A DNA stretch of 64,000 bases from an uncultured Cytophagales bacterium (GTDB lineage: Bacteria > Bacteroidota > Bacteroidia > Cytophagales > UBA9547). Shown here one piece after another: positions 59,113-64,000 of the stretch. The notes under the pieces are model-generated. The model did not search any database and had not been told where the DNA came from. It worked only from the letters and a program-made list of their open reading frames with translations. Positions within the stretch are counted from its first letter, which is position 1; each line of letters starts with the position of its first letter. A program made the translations under genes and the position numbers. The stretch spans positions 1 through 64,000 of the forward strand of contig CAMFLX010000004.1 in assembly GCA_945957555.1 (NCBI GenBank), given 5' to 3'.

Positions 59113-59137
59113 AAAAGGGCCTTTAGGCCCTTTTTTT
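59113..59137. terminator. Intrinsic terminator
   Basis: AAAGGGCCTTTAGGCCCTTTTTTT between convergent genes. Confidence 0.9.
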
Positions 59138-60062
59138 AATACTTTAAATACAGCTGTTTGATACTTCTGCTGATGGCCAAATAGCTTTCTTTTGAATAAC
59201 CACCTCCCCCCAAGAAGATGGTCGGGATTGATAGGTTTGAAAGGCGTTCTAATACCATAGCATCCCTTTGCACACATTCATCTATGGTAAGTCTTAAACC
59301 ACCCAGGGGATCTGTATATAACACATCGGTACCTGCCACTACATAAGCTAGCTTGTATCCGCTGGTCATTTGTTGCAAACCTTCTTGCAAGCGCGCCAAG
59401 TACTCTGGTCCTGAAGTACCACTAGGTATGGGCAGGTTGATGTCCACCAATACTTTGGTAGAATTGTCGTTTGGATAAATGTTGGCATTGTAAATATCTA
59501 AGGTAGTAACTCGTTCATCATGACGAAAGGCCAAGGTGTTGCCATTTCCATGATGGGCATCTATATCTAAAATCAGAATCTTATCCTCTTCTTTTAAATG
59601 TTTTAATTTACGTAACTGCTGCACGGCTATTCCAATATCATTATAGATACAAAATCCTTCTGCATTTCCTTGGCTCGCGTGGTGGTAGCCCCCAGAAAGG
59701 TTCCAACAGTTATTGCCTTCAAGGGCTTGTTTACTTGCCTCTAAGGTACCTGCTACTCCCCAACGCATGGGTTTTAAAATAATCTGGTCTACCAGCCAAA
59801 AGGGTAACACAGGAATGGGTGGCAACTCTAAAGCCTGCAAAATATAGCGTTTTTGATGTCTCAAGAGCTTAAATGGCGCATCCACATATTCATCTATTTC
59901 AGCTTTAGTAATGGCTTTTGGAGGACTTTTTATATCTATATTTGGTAGCTTCTCGATTTGTTTGATAACCTTCTTGAACTTGAGCCCATCAAAAGGATGC
60001 AGTTTATTCAAGGGCCCAAAATCTATATTGTATTTTTTATTGTAATAGATGATCATACTCAC
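59136..60062 (-). CDS. Histone deacetylase family protein
   Basis: 'GGYHHASQGNAEGFCIYNDIGIAVQQL', 'ILDIDAHHGNG', 'VVAGTDVLYTDPLGGL', 'LGGGGYSKE'. Confidence 0.93.
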   Translation of the reverse strand: MSMIIYYNKKYNIDFGPLNKLHPFDGLKFKKVIKQIEKLPNIDIKSPPKAITKAEIDEYVDAPFKLLRHQKRYILQALELPPIPVLPFWLVDQIILKPMRWGVAGTLEASKQALEGNNCWNLSGGYHHASQGNAEGFCIYNDIGIAVQQLRKLKHLKEEDKILILDIDAHHGNGNTLAFRHDERVTTLDIYNANIYPNDNSTKVLVDINLPIPSGTSGPEYLARLQEGLQQMTSGYKLAYVVAGTDVLYTDPLGGLRLTIDECVQRDAMVLERLSNLSIPTIFLGGGGYSKESYLAISRSIKQLYLKY

Positions 60063-60138
60063 TCAAATTTACAAAATAAACCTATGAATAGCGAGAGCTA
60101 TTAAAAGTACGATTTCAAACGTATGACATGATAAACAC

Positions 60139-60170
60139 AAAAAAACCCTCGCTGTTGGGCGAGGGTTTTT
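60139..60170 (-). terminator. Intrinsic terminator of the 60.2-61.3 kb gene
   Basis: AAACCCTCGC-TGTTGG-GCGAGGGTTTTT. Confidence 0.88.
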
Positions 60171-60190
60171 ATTATGAAAACGTTGTTTGA

Positions 60191-61267
60191 TTAACGTTGT
60201 ACTTTTACTTCTAATGAAGCTGAACCTGTATCAGTGTTTGGAGCACCGATGGTTACAACTTTGATAAGACCTTTTTTGCCATCAGCAGTGATGAAAGCAA
60301 AAACTTTACCAGTTGGATCTGTAGTATAAGTCAAGAAACTAGCAGTAGGTGCAGCGGCATCAACTGCTGCCACCAATGATGTCTCACCTGCAACAGTAGA
60401 GAAATCAGTGCTAACTTCTTTGATTTTGAAGATTCTCGTGATTTTATCAACTGCACCAAAACCTGCTGTTATGTCAGCATTAGTATTTGAAGCGGTGCTG
60501 TAAAATGAACCGAAAGAAAATTTACCAGATGTAAAGTTGTTGTATACGAAATCAACACCAGCACCCGCTAAAGTATCTTGAGCATATCTTCTTGAATAGT
60601 TAGATCCTGTCGAAGTCGAGAACAATGAACCCAAAGTCAAGTTTTTAGAGCTACCCAATTCAGTTGCATAATAGTTGATCAAAGCCTCATTTGTATAATT
60701 CAAGCTAACTGTAGCAACACCATAAGCTAAGTTTTTAGCAGGGTTGTCGAAACGACCAGTACCTGATTTTTTAGTTACCCAAATTGTGAATACGTCAGAC
60801 TTAGCAGTTGAAGTATTTCTCAATTTTACAGGGATAGTCAATTTCCAAGCCTTGTTTACATCATTGTTTACGTCAAACGTGTAATCACCACCAACATAGT
60901 TAAATGATTTTTTAGTAACAGTACCATCATAGCTGGTACCATAGTATCCACCACTTGGGATAGAACCACCACCTGGCTGACTAGTAAATTTAACAGCTTT
61001 TTCGTTGTCTTTCTGGTATTGAATGTAAATTGCACCTGTTGGTTCTGTTCCATTTACTGACAAATAGATATAAGCAGTGTCACCAGTAGTAGAAACAGTA
61101 GCACTAACTTTAAAGTCATTTTGCACACCAAATTTATCACCTGTAAATGCTACTGTAACACTTGGTTTAGTTACATCAGGTTTTACTTCTTCTTTAGTAC
61201 CGCAACTGAAAAGTGCCATTGCACCCGTAAGTGCCATTGCTGAGAGTTTGAAAATGTTTTTCTTCAT
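60191..61267 (-). CDS. Hypothetical lipoprotein with Ig/beta-rich domains
   Basis: Lipoprotein signal 'MALTGAMALFSCG', beta-strand-rich. Confidence 0.8.
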   Translation of the reverse strand: MKKNIFKLSAMALTGAMALFSCGTKEEVKPDVTKPSVTVAFTGDKFGVQNDFKVSATVSTTGDTAYIYLSVNGTEPTGAIYIQYQKDNEKAVKFTSQPGGGSIPSGGYYGTSYDGTVTKKSFNYVGGDYTFDVNNDVNKAWKLTIPVKLRNTSTAKSDVFTIWVTKKSGTGRFDNPAKNLAYGVATVSLNYTNEALINYYATELGSSKNLTLGSLFSTSTGSNYSRRYAQDTLAGAGVDFVYNNFTSGKFSFGSFYSTASNTNADITAGFGAVDKITRIFKIKEVSTDFSTVAGETSLVAAVDAAAPTASFLTYTTDPTGKVFAFITADGKKGLIKVVTIGAPNTDTGSASLEVKVQR

Positions 61268-61317
61268 GTTTGAAATTTTTTGATTTAATGTTTAGGTTTT
61301 TTACCTATAAAACTTTG

Positions 61318-61325
61318 CAAAGATA
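61318..61325 (-). promoter_or_regulatory. -7 box of the 60.2-61.3 kb lipoprotein gene
   Basis: TATCTTTG on minus strand with TTG ~18 nt upstream. Confidence 0.6.
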
Positions 61326-61717
61326 GGGCTTTACGGCAATTATCAAAATTTAAAAACGCATTTTTGGTGCATCATATCCCAATAAAAAATATTTATACAC
61401 TTTTATACAACAATTTATTCTACAGATAGTTATGCTAGGTTGATTTGAAAATTTGGAGATGAGGCGATTTTGTAAGAAGCAAATTTATTGATGAATTTGC
61501 AATTTCATAAAAAAGCCTTTTGGCGCCTTTTTATGAGTTGTTTTGATCGGCGTTACTACCGGTGTTTCTATTGGGCTTTGCAACAGGGCTAACAGTAACC
61601 CGAGGATTCAAATGTATACGCTGAGCTCTTGGATTTGATATTGACAAATATAACCTATGCGTCGTCAAACATGCTTCGTAGATCTTTGTAGATCTGGTTG
61701 TTGATCCTAATTTTCTC

Positions 61718-62350
61718 TCACTTACCTTTCAAGACAATGGTACCATCGCCTTGTATTTGGTAGGTTTCCTTTTTGAATTCCTCTCGGCTGTCGAAGTCGC
61801 CAGTGGCTCTGCTATAACTCAGTTTTATGGTATATTCTTGGGTAATATGGGTAGTAATGTACTCTAGACCCATAGCATCACCGATCTCCATTTCTTGAAC
61901 TTTTGAAATCAGGAGTTCTGCTATGTATTTATTGTCTTTGAAGGTGATCAAATAATAAAATTCGCTATCGCCACAGGCATATGGTACGATGATGCTTTTA
62001 ATACCCTTATAGTCTGGCAGTTTGTGGTATTGGAGTGGCTCCGAACCACATTTGTATTTTTCAAGTTCAGGGATCTTGCACAAAAGTCGAAAGCCAACTA
62101 GGCCGTTAACTACTTGATTGAGGACTTGATCATTTCCCAAGGGTAAACTAAGATCTGCGGAATCGACAATACAATTGGTTGCAGTTGGCACTATTTTCAT
62201 ATCAGTTTGCAAGCTGTCATGAGCAGTACTTTCTTGGCTTAACAATTGCAATGCTGCTACAGTGTCTTTTCTTAGAGTTTCATTATTGTTTTCTTGAGTA
62301 CTGCAGGAAAACAGAAATATCATGAAGGAAATGGATACAATCCTTTTCAT
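61718..62350 (-). CDS. Hypothetical lipoprotein
   Basis: 'ISFMIFLFSCSTQ' lipobox. Confidence 0.75.
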   Translation of the reverse strand: MKRIVSISFMIFLFSCSTQENNNETLRKDTVAALQLLSQESTAHDSLQTDMKIVPTATNCIVDSADLSLPLGNDQVLNQVVNGLVGFRLLCKIPELEKYKCGSEPLQYHKLPDYKGIKSIIVPYACGDSEFYYLITFKDNKYIAELLISKVQEMEIGDAMGLEYITTHITQEYTIKLSYSRATGDFDSREEFKKETYQIQGDGTIVLKGK

Positions 62351-62368
62351 TTGTATGGGGGTTAAAAT

Positions 62369-63103
62369 TTATAGGGAACTGTCTTGTCTACAACGTGTGA
62401 GCATTTCATTCCCCAAGTTACTACCTCTGTCAAATATTTTATAAAATCCAAATGACTTCAATGTTACTAAAGACGCCTCCGTTGAACTTTTATCAGTACT
62501 ACTTTTATGGGTTTCATTACCAAATTTAAGACCTAGGTAATATTCTAGTTTGTTATTCTTTACCAAGTGTTTGCTAATAGCCTCTTTAAACTTATAAAAA
62601 TCGATATTACGGTGATCATCAATTTGGATCATACCTTTTTTGACCTTTGGCAAAGGAAGAATCCTATTAAACCAACTTTGGTGACTACTTTTATTTATTG
62701 TAGGAGCCGTGTTTAAAAAAATAAGGTATTCAAAGTTATGATATTCGCCCTCCAAAGGTATTCTGTTTGATAAAAATATTGCTTCAACGGATTCCCAAGG
62801 AACGATTTCGTTATACTCAAGTAAAGAATGGTACAAAATGAACCCTTGATCACTATATGACAATTGATCCTTTAATATACCGAGCTGTTTTGGGCTTACT
62901 GATATCCCAAAATTAAGGGAATAAGCTATATAACCTAACAAAAGAGCTAAACAGCTTAGCACGATCACCCCAATAACACTTATCTTATTGATCTTTATGA
63001 GGAAATAAATTAATAATAAATCCCCAAAAAGAAATAATAATAAAAAGACTGTTATGAAGATTATTGGATTCACATTTTTCATAGGGTTTAAAGTTTCAGC
63101 CAA
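62369..63103 (-). CDS. Hypothetical two-TM protein, PH-like (STM3941-type) region possible
   Basis: Two N-terminal TMs, then soluble domain with 'VPWESVEAIFL'. Confidence 0.65.
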   Translation of the reverse strand: MAETLNPMKNVNPIIFITVFLLLFLFGDLLLIYFLIKINKISVIGVIVLSCLALLLGYIAYSLNFGISVSPKQLGILKDQLSYSDQGFILYHSLLEYNEIVPWESVEAIFLSNRIPLEGEYHNFEYLIFLNTAPTINKSSHQSWFNRILPLPKVKKGMIQIDDHRNIDFYKFKEAISKHLVKNNKLEYYLGLKFGNETHKSSTDKSSTEASLVTLKSFGFYKIFDRGSNLGNEMLTRCRQDSSL

Positions 63104-63104
63104 A

Positions 63105-63698
63105 TCAATCCCTCACAGTTTGAAGATAGAATATAAAGCAAGCATTGCCTAAATGAAAAAAGATGCCGGCATAGATCAACTTTAGGTCGTTGCTGAATTG
63201 GCGGGTAAGATACTGCTCAAAAAAACCAAGTATGGAGTATGACGCGAGGATTGTAAAAGACCATAATAATATGAGGGAGATGAGCTTTTCAACTTTCCTT
63301 TTCTGCTGGTTTTGAATGGCAAAAGTAATTGCAAATATTTCAACTATAACATATTGTGTGGTTTGCAATAATTCTTTAACATCACCTTTTAACATAGAAT
63401 ATATTAGAAAAGATATACTAACGACAAAAACTAGTATGATGCTATAATATAGTCCAATTGTTATAAAACTAACAAACTTGAATGATCTCAGTCCAACTTC
63501 ATATGTTTTCCCCTTAATGTTGGAAATCAAATGTAGCACTAAAAAAATAAGTGGTACGGTATAAAGTGGCAAGGTGAAATCGCTAACGAGATCTTGAGAA
63601 TAGTTTTCTGTAAAAAATGCCTCCAAGTAAATATATGATAAGACTATGCAATCTAGGATTGAAGCTATAAAAGCATATTTTAAATACTTTATGGGCAT
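63105..63698 (-). CDS. Hypothetical multi-TM protein
   Basis: Six or so hydrophobic segments; abuts the downstream ORF. Confidence 0.65.
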   Translation of the reverse strand: MPIKYLKYAFIASILDCIVLSYIYLEAFFTENYSQDLVSDFTLPLYTVPLIFLVLHLISNIKGKTYEVGLRSFKFVSFITIGLYYSIILVFVVSISFLIYSMLKGDVKELLQTTQYVIVEIFAITFAIQNQQKRKVEKLISLILLWSFTILASYSILGFFEQYLTRQFSNDLKLIYAGIFFHLGNACFIFYLQTVRD

Positions 63699-63701
63699 AC
63701 T

Positions 63702-63830
63702 CTACTTCGAAAAGTATTTTAGCTTTACTATTACTGTGAGTAACATTGCTATGAAAACTATTACGAAAAAAAACAAAACTGGTGAGCAACCGTTCTTGAG
63801 AGGGTTTTTATCTACTTTGCTTTGATCCAT
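63702..63830 (-). CDS. Small single-TM protein, 42 aa (not in the ORF track)
   Basis: MDQSKVDKNPLKNGCSPVLFFFVIVFIAMLLTVIVKLKYFSK*. Confidence 0.55.
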   Translation of the reverse strand: MDQSKVDKNPLKNGCSPVLFFFVIVFIAMLLTVIVKLKYFSK

Positions 63831-64000
63831 TTTTAAAAAATCTCTAGTTCAGTTTTTCCTTTAGAACAACAAATGGTTTAACAAAGTCAAGTATTTATTT
63901 GATTATTTCCAGAGGTAAATCTTTTTCTCTTCTTTGGAAATAAACGTTAAGACTAAAACCCATTGCGTCTTCTCCAGACTCTTTTGGATCGTACCTAAAA

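Overview
This 64 kb window comes from a Bacteroidota chromosome: TAnnTTTG-type promoters, type IX secretion C-terminal domains, and AT-rich intergenic DNA. Most of it is ordinary core or semi-core content: M1 aminopeptidase, PL11 rhamnogalacturonan lyase, UvrD-type helicase/nuclease, ECF sigma unit, LOG protein, frr/pyrH, PhoD- and PhoX-like phosphatases, purU, rpsA, dnaN, lysA, aroE, a ComA-like phosphosulfolactate synthase, a Wza/Wzc/PHP exopolysaccharide cluster, hflX, and an HDAC-family deacetylase. The accessory or unusual parts are: (i) a divergent Hsp70 preceded by a ~100-aa protein that looks like a minimal GrpE beta-domain, with a convergent tail-anchored helical protein beside it (38.0-41.8 kb); (ii) a restriction-modification-like island with an N6-adenine MTase, a PLD/HKD nuclease and two separate HTH regulators, each with a dyad or repeated box at its start codon (23.3-26.8 kb), abutting a GC-rich IS3-family element; (iii) several structured intergenic repeats (REP-like inverted hairpin cluster at 19.3-19.5 kb, 42-bp repeats at 10.7 kb, 21-bp/42-bp minisatellite at 29.3 kb); (iv) short ORFs missed by the ORF track (His-rich lipoprotein at 46.8 kb, single-TM protein at 63.7 kb); (v) an epimerase that appears to start at a CTG overlapping the upstream stop as CTGA. 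No CRISPR array, rRNA or convincing tRNA was seen. All family calls come from motif recognition by eye; no search was run.
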